Positions 40,957 through 50,500 of a stretch of 64,000 bases of DNA are shown here, piece by piece. The stretch is from Limnoglobus roseus (lineage in GTDB: Bacteria; Planctomycetota; Planctomycetia; Gemmatales; Gemmataceae). Position 1 is the stretch's first letter; every line of letters starts with the position of its first letter. A program made the translations under genes and the position numbers. The notes beneath the pieces were generated by a model, which saw nothing but the letters and a program-made list of their open reading frames with translations, made no database searches and had not been told where the DNA came from. The stretch is from NCBI RefSeq assembly GCF_008254045.1, contig NZ_CP042425.1:4402001-4466000 (forward strand), read 5' to 3'.

Positions 40957-41423
40957 TTCGCTACCGCCGCCTCGAACACCGCTTCGTGCGAACCTTTCCC
41001 GACTGCATTGAGCCTGGGATTTTCTACGTGTCGTTGGAGTTCGGCACTACTACTCACAGTTGCTGCTGCGGATGTGGCGAGGAAGTCGTCACGCCCTTGT
41101 CGCCGTCCGGCTGGAAGATCACATTTGACGGGGAGACCGTGTCGCTGTGGCCGTCCGTGGGGAGTTGGACACTTCGATGCAGTTCGCACTACGTCATCGA
41201 TCGCGGGCGCGTCCTTGAAGACGGGGACCCCACATTCCTGCCGCGGCTGATGGCCGAGATCCCGCCGATCGAAGGCGGCGAGTACCTGTACTTCGATAAC
41301 GCGATCGTGTGCGGGTGGACCCGGCTGGACCCTGGGGAAGTCGTCCTGCACGGCATCTGGGATGTTTTCCTGGTTCGTGACGGGCGGCGGCTTCGGGCAC
41401 TGGGAGAACCACGGTTGGGGTAA
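40953..41423 (+). CDS. DUF6527 family protein (ubiquitin-like pathway associated)
   Basis: 156 aa; ATG 40953 overlaps the previous stop codon. The core (IEPGIFYVSLEFGTTTHSCC, CGCGEEVVTPLSPSGWKITF, GETVSLWPSVGSWTLRCSSH, YVIDRGRVLED) is the DUF6527 pattern with its conserved C-x-C-G-C-G metal-binding-like cluster and a later C-x-S-H. In other genomes DUF6527 genes sit beside multiubiquitin, E2-like, ThiF/E1-like and JAB genes. Here only the shortened DUF6791/ThiF neighbour remains. The C-terminal ~40 residues may include sequence contributed by the adjacent IS701-type element. The role of DUF6527 in those systems is not known. Confidence 0.75.
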   Translation: MIRYRRLEHRFVRTFPDCIEPGIFYVSLEFGTTTHSCCCGCGEEVVTPLSPSGWKITFDGETVSLWPSVGSWTLRCSSHYVIDRGRVLEDGDPTFLPRLMAEIPPIEGGEYLYFDNAIVCGWTRLDPGEVVLHGIWDVFLVRDGRRLRALGEPRLG

Positions 41424-41482
41424 GGCCGTCCCCGTGCCGGTCGCCATCGGTTGTCGCGCGTTTCCACCCACGGAAGGTTCCG

Positions 41483-42769
41483 ATGACCGATTCCGAGATC
41501 GCGGCGATCGGGTCCGAGTTCGGTCGCTATCTCCGCCGGTACCGTACCTGCTTTGGACAGGACCGGACGGCCGCCCACTTCGACACGTACTGTCGCGGCC
41601 TGCTGTCCGACCTGCCCCGTAAGTCCGTGGAGCCGGTCGCCCTCGCGTCCGGCACCGCGGTCCGCACCCTCCAGGAGTTCTTGACTACCGCGGCCTGGGA
41701 CCACGAGTCAGCCCGCGACGTTCTGCAACGACACTTGGCGGGGGTGCTCACGAACTTGCCGACCGACCCGCTCGGGACGGTCGGGGTGATCGACGAGACC
41801 AGTTGTCTCAAGAAGGGTGACCGGACGCCCGGCGTCCAGCGGCAGTATCTGGGATGTGCGGGCAAGGTCGATAACGGGATCGTGACCGTCCACGTCGGGG
41901 TCGCGAAAGGGCAGTTCCAGGCCCTCCTGGACGCCGACCTGTATCTCCCGAAGTCGTGGGCCGAGGACCGAGACCGGTGTCGCGCGGCCGGCATCCCGGA
42001 CGACGTCCGGCACGTCCCGAAGTGGCGGATCGCGCTGGACCAGGTGCTCCGCCTGGACGGGAACGGGGTGCGGTTCGACTGGCTCGTGTTCGACGAGGGG
42101 TACGGGGCGGCCGTCCCCTTCCTGACGGTCCTGACCCTGATCCGGCAGAAGTTCGTGGCCGAGGTGCCGGTCAACTTCTCGGTGCGGGCCACGAACGGCG
42201 GGAAGCCCCGGAGGGCCGACACCGCTCTCGCGGCCGATGCGGCGAGACAAGGGCGACGCTTCCGGCTGACCCGCCGGACTGTGCAACCCCAGGTGTGGCG
42301 TGCTGCGGGTAAGGCGGTGTGGGTCCGCGGGAAGGCGTACCGTCTGGTGGTGGCGATCAACGAGTCCACCGCCGAGGTGAAGTACTTCGTGACGAACGCG
42401 ACGGCCGAGCCACTGTCGCGGGTACTAGCGGTGGCGTTTCGTCGGGCGACGATCGAGCACAGTTTCCGGGCGGCCAAGTCCGAGGCCGGCTTAATGCACT
42501 ACGAGGGGCGGCAGTACACCGGGTTGATCCGGCACCTGATCCTGGCTCTGCTGGTGATGGGGTTCGTGTCGGCCCATACGGACCGGCTGCGGGGGAAAAA
42601 ACCCGCAGGTGACGATGGAGCAGGTGTGCCGGGCACTGAACGCGAGGTGCGACGCACTGTTCCGCCGCCGGCGCGGGACACCGCGGCTCCGGCACACGGG
42701 CGAGGTCATCCGGTACCACCAACGGCGGAACGAGCAGGCCGCCAAGTCCCACAAGAAGCGGCGGCATAG
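41483..42769 (+). CDS. IS701-family transposase (3' frameshifted)
   Basis: 428 aa as read, ATG 41483 with GGAAGG upstream. It has the DDE_5 / IS701-type architecture: a helical N-terminus (YLRRYRTCFGQDRTAAHFDT), first Asp in VGVIDETSCLKKGDRTPGVQ with RQYLGCAGKVDNG, second Asp in FDWLVFDEGYGAAVPFL, and Glu in ATIEHSFRAAKSEAGLMHYE. Near 42590 a G5A6 run (CGG GGG AAA AAA CCC) is followed by a C-terminus of random look. The +1 frame there reads MEQVCRALNARCDALFRRRR and a plausible end, so one base has been gained or lost. Element ends were not found. The upstream end lies close to the DUF6527 gene and the downstream end just before the IS5 element. Confidence 0.85.
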   Translation: MTDSEIAAIGSEFGRYLRRYRTCFGQDRTAAHFDTYCRGLLSDLPRKSVEPVALASGTAVRTLQEFLTTAAWDHESARDVLQRHLAGVLTNLPTDPLGTVGVIDETSCLKKGDRTPGVQRQYLGCAGKVDNGIVTVHVGVAKGQFQALLDADLYLPKSWAEDRDRCRAAGIPDDVRHVPKWRIALDQVLRLDGNGVRFDWLVFDEGYGAAVPFLTVLTLIRQKFVAEVPVNFSVRATNGGKPRRADTALAADAARQGRRFRLTRRTVQPQVWRAAGKAVWVRGKAYRLVVAINESTAEVKYFVTNATAEPLSRVLAVAFRRATIEHSFRAAKSEAGLMHYEGRQYTGLIRHLILALLVMGFVSAHTDRLRGKKPAGDDGAGVPGTEREVRRTVPPPARDTAAPAHGRGHPVPPTAERAGRQVPQEAAA

Positions 42770-42818
42770 ATCGCTGATCTAGACCCGCGCTGTAGTGCTA
42801 ATACCTTCCGAACCTTAA

Positions 42819-43725
42819 AAAGCTGTGACACAACCACCGCAGTTATAGGGCGTCGTGGATCAAGATGCGGTAGCAGATGACACTGGCAGCCAGGGACGCG
42901 AAGGCATCTCGCATGACGCCGAGGCGATCATACCGGACCCGCATCCGTCGCAGGCCCTTGACCCAACCGATGGTCCGCTCGACGACCCATCGGACCTTGC
43001 CCAGCCCGCTCCCATGAGGCGTGTTCCGCCGGCCGATCTTCGGCTCGATGCCGAGCCACCGCAAGATCCACCGGGTGGCATCGCTGTCGAACCCGCGGTC
43101 CGTGTACGCCTCGTCCGGCATCTCCTTCGGCCGGCCCGGCTTCCCGCCGACGCGGGGGAAGTCGAGGACCAGGGGGATGATTTGGGTGTGGTCGCTCTCA
43201 TTCGCTCCGGCCGTGCGAATGGACAATGGCACACCCGACCGGTCGACCATCAACGTGTGCTTCGTGCCCGGTTTCCCGCGGTCGACGGGGCTCGGGCCGG
43301 TCGCCTCGCCGCCCCCGAACGCCCGCACGTAAACGGAGTCGATGACGACCAGGTCGGTGTCGAGCTTGCCCGCCTGGCGGAGCAGCCGGAGCAGGTCGAC
43401 GTGCAACCGGTCCCAGATGCCGGCCTCCTCCCACGCCCGCAGTCGGCGGTGGGCCGTCCGGCCCGAGCACCCGAGTTCGGGCGGCACGTCGGCCCACCGG
43501 ACGCCGCTCGCCAGGACGTACCAGATGACCCGGAGGACGGCCCGGTGGCCGACCCACGGCCGCCCGCCGCGTGATCCGACGGGCCGCTCGGGCGGCAGGT
43601 GGTGGGCGACGACCTCGTAGAACTCATCCGGCATTCGTGCACTCGCCATGGCAGGAACCTCCACGATGGGAACAGTTCCACCGCCGTGGCGCAAAGGCCG
43701 TGCCGAAAGGTTGTGTCACAGCTTT
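42819..43725 (-). mobile_element. IS5-family (IS427-like) insertion sequence with 3-bp target duplication
   Basis: 907 bp. Terminal inverted repeat AAAGCTGTGACACAACC is exact at both ends (42819 and, on the other strand, 43725). It is flanked by TAA at 42816-42818 and at 43726-43728, the TNA-type duplication expected for this group. It interrupts the receiver domain of a hybrid kinase gene. Removing it with one TAA copy rejoins ALAF-K-VRKVL in frame. Confidence 0.93.
42843..43649 (-). CDS. IS5-family transposase
   Basis: 268 aa from ATG 43649, which has GGAGG 8 nt upstream. It begins MASARMPDEFYEVVAHHLPP with an N-terminal DUF4096-like part (VLASGVRWADVPPELGCSGR). The DDE core follows: D in LVVIDSVYVRAFGGGEATG, D in MPDEAYTDRGFDSDATR, and E in RWVVERTIGWVKGLRRMRVR. 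The spacing and the K/R-x6 after the Glu are typical of IS5 transposases with a single frame. The gene appears intact, so the element may still be active. Confidence 0.93.
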   Translation of the reverse strand: MASARMPDEFYEVVAHHLPPERPVGSRGGRPWVGHRAVLRVIWYVLASGVRWADVPPELGCSGRTAHRRLRAWEEAGIWDRLHVDLLRLLRQAGKLDTDLVVIDSVYVRAFGGGEATGPSPVDRGKPGTKHTLMVDRSGVPLSIRTAGANESDHTQIIPLVLDFPRVGGKPGRPKEMPDEAYTDRGFDSDATRWILRWLGIEPKIGRRNTPHGSGLGKVRWVVERTIGWVKGLRRMRVRYDRLGVMRDAFASLAASVICYRILIHDAL

Positions 43726-43728
43726 TAA

Positions 43729-44790
43729 ACGCCAGGGCGGTCGGGGAAAAGGGCTTTTGAAGGAAGTGGACCATCCCGGCGTGAACCCCAGACCGAATGA
43801 CCGCGTCGTCCGTGTATCCGGACACGAACAGCACCCTCGCTCCAGGATGGGCCTCGGCGAGAGCCACGGCGACGGCCTGTCCTCCACGGCCGGGCATCAC
43901 GACGTCGGTGACCAACAGATGGATCGGCCCGGCGTGTCCGACTGTGGCACGGGCGGCCACGGCCGCATCGCTTGCTTCCAGGACCTTATACCCACACCCC
44001 ACCAACACCCAGCGGGTGAAGGCCCGCACTCCATCGTCGTCCTCAACGAGCAGGACCGTCTCGGTCCCCTGGGGAGGCAGCAGGCTCCCGCGGAGAGTTT
44101 TCGACTCACTGGCCACCGACTCGACCCGCGGTAGGTACACCTTGAACGTCGTCCCGACGCTGACTTCCGTGCACACCTCGAAGTGCCCGTCACTTTGCTT
44201 CACAATGCCGTGGACGGTGGCCAGGCCCAGGCCCGTCCCCTTACCCGGCCCCTTGGTGGTGAAGAACGGCTCGAAAATCTTGGCCTGCACGTCGGCCGTC
44301 ATCCCACACCCGGTGTCCGTCACGCTCAGCAAGACGTACGCCCCGGCCTGTATGTTCGGGTGGGTCGCGGCATACCCGGCATCCAGTTCGACATTCCGGG
44401 TCTCAATCGTTAGCCGACCTCCACCGGGCATGGCATCCCGGGCGTTCACCGCCAAGCTCATCACCACCTGCTCCACCTGACCGGGGTCGGCCTTCACCGG
44501 CCACAAGTCGGGGGCGGGGTCGGTGGCCAACTTCACGTCCTCGCCGATCAGCCGACGGAGCATGCCCGTGATGTCGGCCACCACGGCGTTCAGGTCGAGA
44601 ACCCGTGGGGCCAGGACTTGTTGGCGACTGAACGCCAGAAGTTGGCGGGTCAAACCCGCCGACCGCTCGCCGGCCTTATGGACCTCGAGGATCAGCAACG
44701 GTTCCCGCACCGTGTCCACGATGTTTTGCGCGTAGTTTTGGATGTCCTCGACCAGCGGACTTGGGGCCGGCGTAAGGCTGCGAGTACCGA
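43729..44790 (-). pseudogene. Hybrid PAS histidine kinase/receiver, internally deleted and cut by IS5
   Basis: Reading from about 44790 downward: IQNYAQNIVDTVREPLLILE is the start of a PAS region. It jumps directly to VHKAGERSAGLTRQLLAFSR, which is the second half of a HisKA dimerisation domain. The phosphorylated-His motif (GGVAHDFNN in the paralogue at 50.3 kb) and the PAS body are therefore missing. The ATPase domain is complete (VEQVVMSLAVNARDAMPGGG, DTGCGMTADV, GLATVHGIVKQ), followed by a receiver (ETVLLVEDDDGVRAF, LLVTDVVMPGRGG, FLQKPFSPTALAF). The last codons lie beyond the IS5 element at 42815 and below. No start codon was fixed. It cannot autophosphorylate, and the receiver may also be inactive. 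Confidence 0.75.
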
Positions 44791-45515
44791 AGGACGGGGT
44801 GTTGATGGCGGAATCTCTCGGGGCGAAACCCGCGGGTGCGGGTCGATGGTTGTTACCTACGAATGAGGGCCTTGCCGGCGAAGACCGTCGAACGCGGCTA
44901 CCTTGTCGGCCAAGGCGGGGCCGGTCGGCCGGAGGTACGCAGACAGGACTTGCTCGAACGGATTCGTGGCGGCAACTCGTCCCCCGAAGTTGTGCACCTA
45001 CATGCAACGTCTCCATACAACTTGTCGAAGTCCATCGGGATTCTCCGTCGGGCACCTGAACGAAGTGACCGCTGGCCGAGACCGCGTCGGGCGTGATGGG
45101 GTCGGAGGATCGCGACGAGCGGGACGGCTTAAGCCGGTTGGTTTTGAGAAAGTGGAACCGCGGTTCGGCAATCGAGGACCTCAGAGACCATGGCCTGCCG
45201 TTCATCGCGGATGAGTTGCCAGTAATGGGATCGGGTCGGGTTCAGAGTTACGCACAGCGCCACACTTTCGCCGTTGGAATCGTGCCATAAGGGTCGGCAT
45301 CGGCCTAATGCTTCAGGATAGCTTACAAGCTACCGTCGGTGGGTAACATTCTGAGAATTGCAAAAGTATCGATCTCGTGCGGCACGACAGAATTCGGAAG
45401 GTGATGACCGTCTTGGCCGTAAACGTGTCTGTGAAGAATTGTTTTGCTTCCGGTACTTTCGCATTACCCACGATTCGACCTTTGCAATCTCTCCTCGCGT
45501 TCTATCATTGTGTTG
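44791..45515. other. Region without a supported gene
   Basis: About 725 bp between the broken hybrid kinase and the next kinase. Frames of 65-105 codons are present on both strands but none has a ribosome site or a recognisable product. Part of the stretch (45300-45515) is richer in A/T, consistent with a promoter for the kinase operon to the right. Confidence 0.4.
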
Positions 45516-45800
45516 TGAGTCGCCCGTCTCGCTCTCATTTTCTCGCGAGGTTGCCACCTCGCCCGACATGCTCTTTCTTCGGCAAGCCGTTCCTCCGATT
45601 CCTTCGGACAAGGAGATGGTATTCAGTCGTTCGCACGGAGCATCCTCGACACCGTTCAACACCCACTCCTCATCCTTGACGCGAGTTCGCGAGTCGTCGC
45701 CGCCAACCCCTCGTTCTATTCCACGTTCGACACCGCCTCGTCGGCCACCGAGGGCCACTCCCTGTTCGAGATCGACGCCGGGCGGTGGGATCGGCCCCGG

Positions 45801-47156
45801 TTGCGGACCTTGCTCGAAGGCGTCATCCCCCAAAACGGTACGTTCAAGGACCTCGAAATCGAGTACGACAGCTCACGCCAGAGCCGGCGTGTCCTGGTCC
45901 TGAACGCCCACCGAATCGTCCGCGATGCGGACGGGGTGCCCATGGTCCTCCTGGGCATCGAGGACGACACCGACCGGCGGAGCGGCCAGCAGGAACAACT
46001 CCGGTCGAACATCGACCTGAAAACCCGCGTCGAGGCGCAGGAGCAACAAGGCCGCGAACTGGCCCGCTCCGTCGAAACGACGCGACAACAAGCCCTGGCG
46101 CAGTCGGACGCGAAAATCGCGGCCCTGGAGCAGAAAGCCCTCGACCTGGCCGATTTCGTCGGCGGGTTGCGAGACCAAACCCGCGTGCAGTCCGAAGCCA
46201 AGATCGCGATGCTGGTGGAGAAGGCCCGGGAATTGGCGGTCTTCGTGGAAGCGGTAAGGAAGGAAACACTCTCGCGGGCCGAGACGGAAATCGCGGCGTT
46301 GGGACATCAAGCCCAAGAACTGGCGGCGTCCGAGGAGGCGGTCCGAAAAGTGACGCTCCTGCATTCGGACTCCCGGATCGCGGCGCTCGGGCAGTCGGAG
46401 TTGGCGACGAGCCGACTCAACGAAGAACTGGAACTGCGTGCCCGGGAGCACACCCGGCAACTGGAGGCGGCGAACCAGGAGTTGGAGGCCTTCTGTTACT
46501 CCGTGAGCCATGACCTGCGGGCCCCCCTCCGGGCGCTGGACGGGTTCAGCCAGGAACTCCTCCTGCGATATGCCGACCGGCTGGACGAACAGGGCCGGCA
46601 CTACCTCCGGCGGGTCCGGGTCGGCACCCAACGGATGGGCCAACTGATCGACGACCTCCTGAAACTGTCCCGCGTGACCCGGTCCGAGATGCGGTCCGAG
46701 CGGGTCGACCTGACGGCCCTTGCCGAGGCCGTAGTCGCCGAGTTGCGGGAACGTGAGCCGGCACGGAACGTGACGTTCACGGCCCACCCGGGGCTGAACG
46801 CCGTGGGCGACACGTCGCTGCTCCGCATCGTCCTGGAGAACCTCCTCGGGAACGCGTGGAAGTTCACCGCGAAGCGACCGGAGGCGGTGATCTCGTTTAC
46901 TGGGAGCGAGGATGCGGGCCGGCCCGTGTTCGTCGTCCGGGACGACGGTGCGGGGTTCGACATGACCTACGCCGGCAAGTTGTTCGGGGCGTTCCAGCGA
47001 TTGCATTCCGACCGGGAGTTCACCGGCACGGGGATCGGCCTGGCGACGGTCCAGCGCGTCCTCCGGCGGCACGGCGGCGAGATCCGGGCGGACGGCGCGG
47101 TCGGCCGCGGGGCCGCCTTCTCCTTCACCCTTCCCGGCCCGGCGGACCACTCATGA
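45801..47156 (+). CDS. Coiled-coil sensor histidine kinase (Cph1-like output)
   Basis: 451 aa as read from TTG 45801. Coding similarity clearly starts earlier: the same frame from ~45517 encodes a PAS N-terminus (ARSILDTVQHPLLILDASSR, VVAANPSFYSTFDTA), but there is no ATG, GTG or TTG in that part, so the native start is lost or non-standard. After the PAS end, three exact-length 29-residue repeats (46098-46358) form a coiled coil with an AKIAALEQKA/AKIAMLVEKA/TEIAALGHQA core. The HisKA box is FCYSVSHDLRAPLRALDGFS. The ATPase domain shows LENLLGNAWKF, DDGAGFDM and FTGTGIGLATVQRVL. The kinase ends overlapping (ATGA) a receiver gene, its likely phosphate acceptor. Confidence 0.85.
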   Translation: MRTLLEGVIPQNGTFKDLEIEYDSSRQSRRVLVLNAHRIVRDADGVPMVLLGIEDDTDRRSGQQEQLRSNIDLKTRVEAQEQQGRELARSVETTRQQALAQSDAKIAALEQKALDLADFVGGLRDQTRVQSEAKIAMLVEKARELAVFVEAVRKETLSRAETEIAALGHQAQELAASEEAVRKVTLLHSDSRIAALGQSELATSRLNEELELRAREHTRQLEAANQELEAFCYSVSHDLRAPLRALDGFSQELLLRYADRLDEQGRHYLRRVRVGTQRMGQLIDDLLKLSRVTRSEMRSERVDLTALAEAVVAELREREPARNVTFTAHPGLNAVGDTSLLRIVLENLLGNAWKFTAKRPEAVISFTGSEDAGRPVFVVRDDGAGFDMTYAGKLFGAFQRLHSDREFTGTGIGLATVQRVLRRHGGEIRADGAVGRGAAFSFTLPGPADHS

Positions 47157-47593
47157 CGGCCAAGATTATCCTGCTCGTGGAAGACAACCAGGACGACGAG
47201 GAACTCGCCCTGCTGGCGTTCAAACAAGCACACGTGGCCAACGAAGTGGTCGTCGCCCGGGACGGGGTCGAGGCGATCGACTACTTGTTCGGCACCGGGC
47301 CGTACGCCGGGCGAGACGTCGCCGCCCTCCCGCAGTTAATGCTCCTCGACCTGAAACTGCCGAAGGTGGACGGGCTGGAGGTGCTCCGGCGGGTCCGGGC
47401 CGACCCCCGCACCCGCCGGCTGCCGGTCGTCATCCTGACCTCGTCGCGGGAAGAAGACGACCTAATCCGCGGGTACGACCTAGGCGCCAACTCGTACGTC
47501 CGCAAGCCCGTCGCCTTCGATCAGTTCGTGCAGGCCGTGAGCCAACTCCAGATGTACTGGCTGGTGCTGAACGAAGAGCCCCCGAAAGGATGA
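47153..47593 (+). CDS. Rcp1-type single-domain response regulator
   Basis: 146 aa. ATG 47153 overlaps the kinase stop. Key residues: acidic pair in ILLVEDNQDDEEL, phosphoacceptor Asp in PQLMLLDLKLPKVDGLEVLR, Thr in VVILTSSREEDDLI and Lys in NSYVRKPVAFDQF. The long loop after helix 3 (YLFGTGPYAGRDVAALPQ) and the C-terminal extension are typical of Rcp1-like regulators that accept phosphate from Cph1-type kinases. There is no output domain. Its stop codon overlaps the start of the large LOV kinase gene, so kinase, receiver and LOV kinase are one translationally coupled set. Confidence 0.93.
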   Translation: MTAKIILLVEDNQDDEELALLAFKQAHVANEVVVARDGVEAIDYLFGTGPYAGRDVAALPQLMLLDLKLPKVDGLEVLRRVRADPRTRRLPVVILTSSREEDDLIRGYDLGANSYVRKPVAFDQFVQAVSQLQMYWLVLNEEPPKG

Positions 47594-50500
47594 CCGCCAT
47601 GAGGCAACGGATCCGCGTCATCATCGTGGAGGACGAACCCGATGACGCCGAATTGATGGTCCTCGCCCTTCGGCGCGGCGGCCTCGACGCGGAGTGGGAG
47701 CGGGTGGAGACGGGCACCGCCTTGACCGCCGCCCTGGCCGCCGGGCCGTGGGACGCGGTCCTGTCCGACCACACGATGCCGGAGTTCGGATCGGCCGCCG
47801 CCCTGGCGATCGTCCGCGAGGGTGACCCGGACCTCCCGTTCATCGTCGTCTCGGGCACGGTCGGCGAAGACGCGGCGGTCGCCATGATGCGGGCCGGGGC
47901 GAACGATTACATCCTCAAGGGGTCTCTGGTCCGCCTGCCGCCCGTCATCGAGCGGGAGGTTCGGGAGGTCGGGAACCGGCGTGCGAAACGGGCGACCGAA
48001 CTGATCGCCGCTCAGTTGGCGTCGATCGTGCAGTCGTCCGACGACGCCATTACGTCCATGACGCCGGACGGGATCATCGTCTCGTGGAACCCGGCCGCCG
48101 AGCGCCTCCACGGCTTGACGGCAGCGGAGGCCGTGGGGCGGCCCATTTCCATCATCGTCCCCCCGGAGAAGGCCGACGAATTCGTCGGCCTTCTGGACCG
48201 GATGCGGCGGGGCGAACACCTCACCCAGTTCGAGACCGTCCGGTTGCACCGCGACGGCACGCGCCGCCACGTGTCCGTCACGGCCGCCCCGATTCTGGAC
48301 CAGGACGGGCAACTCGTGGGGGTCTCGAAGTTCGCCCGCGACATCGGCGACCGGATCCGGCGGGAGGAGGAGTTGCGGGCGAGCGAGGACCGGTTTCGGC
48401 AACAGTCTCAGGTCCTCCAGTCGATCCTGGACAACATGAGCGACGGCGTCGTCGCGGCCGACGAGACGGGCCAATTCCTCCTCTTCAACCCGGCGGCCGA
48501 GCACATCCTGCGGTCGAAGAAGCTCGACGCGAGGCCGGAAGAGTGGCAGGCGCAGTACAGCCTGTTTCTGCCGCCGGACGGGGTGTTGCCCTTTCCGACC
48601 GCCGACAACCCCATGGTCAAGGCGATGCGCGGGGAAGCGTGCGACGCGGTCGAGATGATCGTGAACCACGACCGGAGCCCGGACCCCCGGTGGATTAGCG
48701 TGAACGCCCGGCCGATGCGGGACGCGGCCGGGGGCTTGCGGGGCGGCATCACCGTGTTCCGCAACATCACCGAGCAGAAGCGGGCCGAGATTGCGACCCG
48801 CCGCAGCGAGCAACGGTACCGGTCGCTCGTCGAGGCGACGGCGGCGATCGTCTGGGACTCCCCGCCCTCGGGCGAGTTCGACACCGAGCAAGCGGGGTGG
48901 TCGGCGTTCACCGGGCAAACCGTCGAACAGCACCGGGGGTGGGGGTGGCTGAACGCCATCCACCCGGACGACCGGCCGAAGAGCGCCCGGGCCTGGGCCG
49001 TGGCGGTCCAGGAGCGGACCCCCTACCAGTTGGACCACCGCGTCCTCCGGGCGGACGGGCAGGTCCGCTTGATGTCGGCTCGGGCCGTCCCGGTCTGCGG
49101 GCCGGCCGGGGAGATTCGCGAGTGGGTCGGGGTCCACACCGACGTGACCGACCAGAAGTTGGCCGAAGAGGCCGTGCGGGCGAGCGAGGAGCGCCTCCGG
49201 TCGTTCGTCGAAAACGTCTCGGCCCCGGTCGCGATGTTCGACCGCGAGATGCGGTACCTCCACGTGAGCCGCCGGTGGATGACCGACTACCACCTGGGCG
49301 AGCGGAACATCATCGGGCTCAGCCACTACGAGGTCTTCCCCGAGCTTCCGCCGAGTTGGAAGGAGATCCATCAGCGGTGCCTGGCCGGGGCGGTGGACCG
49401 GTGTGAAGAGGCATCCTTCGAACGCGCGGACGGCACGGTGCAGTGGATCCGCTGGGAAGTCCGCCCGTGGGTGCGGACCGGCGGCGGGTTCGGCGGGGTC
49501 ATCATGTTCACGGAGGACATCACGAGCCGCAAGCGGGCGGAGACGTTGCTCCTGGAAAGCCAGCAACGCCTCGTCCTGGCGACCGAGTCGGCGGGTATCG
49601 GGATCTGGGACTGGGACGTGTCGGCGAACGCCATGGCCTGGGACGCGCGGATGCTCGTCCTGTACGGCATTCGCAGACACGAGTTCACGGGCGGGTATGA
49701 CCAGTGGCAGAATGGTCTGCACCCGGACGACCGAGGCCGCGCCGGGGCCGAGATCGCCACCGCCCTCGCCGGGACGAAAGACTTCCACACCGAATTTCGA
49801 ATCGTGCGGGGCGACGGTGAAGTGCGACACATCGAGGCGCACGCCCTGGTTCAACGTGCGGCCGACGGTTCGGCCACGCGCATGACCGGTGTCAATTGGG
49901 ACATCACCGACCGCAAGCGGGCCGAGGACGCACTCCGGCTGCGGGACCGGGCCATTCAGGCGGCAACCCAGGGCCTCCTCATTACGGACCCCAGTCAGGC
50001 CGGCAACCCGATCATCTACGTCAGCCCCGGGTTCGAACGGATCACCGGGTACGCGTCGGCGGAGAGCGTCGGCCGCAACTGCCGGTTTCTCCAGGGCGTG
50101 GACACAAGCCCGGCGGCGGTCGCCCAGATCCACGCGGCGGTTCGGGCCGAGGAGCCGTGTACCGTCGAGTTGCTAAACTACCGCAAGGACGGGACGCCGT
50201 TCTGGAACGAACTGTCGGTCGCCCCGGTTCGGAACGCGGCCGGCGACCTGATGCACTTCGTCGGGGTGCAGTCGGACGTGACCCACCGCCGGAAATTGGA
50301 AGAGCAATTCCGCCAGGCCCAGAAGCTGGACGCGTTCGGGCAACTCGCCGGCGGCGTGGCCCACGACTTCAACAATCTGCTCACCATCATCAACGGGTAC
50401 AGCGAAGTACTCCTCCAAAAACTCCCGGCGGGCGACTCGTCCCGCGAGCTCGTGGCCGAGATTCATAAGGCCGGGGAACGATCGGCCGGACTCACCCGCC

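Noticed and set aside
44836..45290. Small plus-strand frames between the broken kinase and the coiled-coil kinase
   Set aside because: No supporting motif or start signal; left as unassigned DNA.
47521..50133. 870-codon minus-strand frame opposite the LOV kinase
   Set aside because: Shadow of a clearly coding gene; no motif and no ribosome site.
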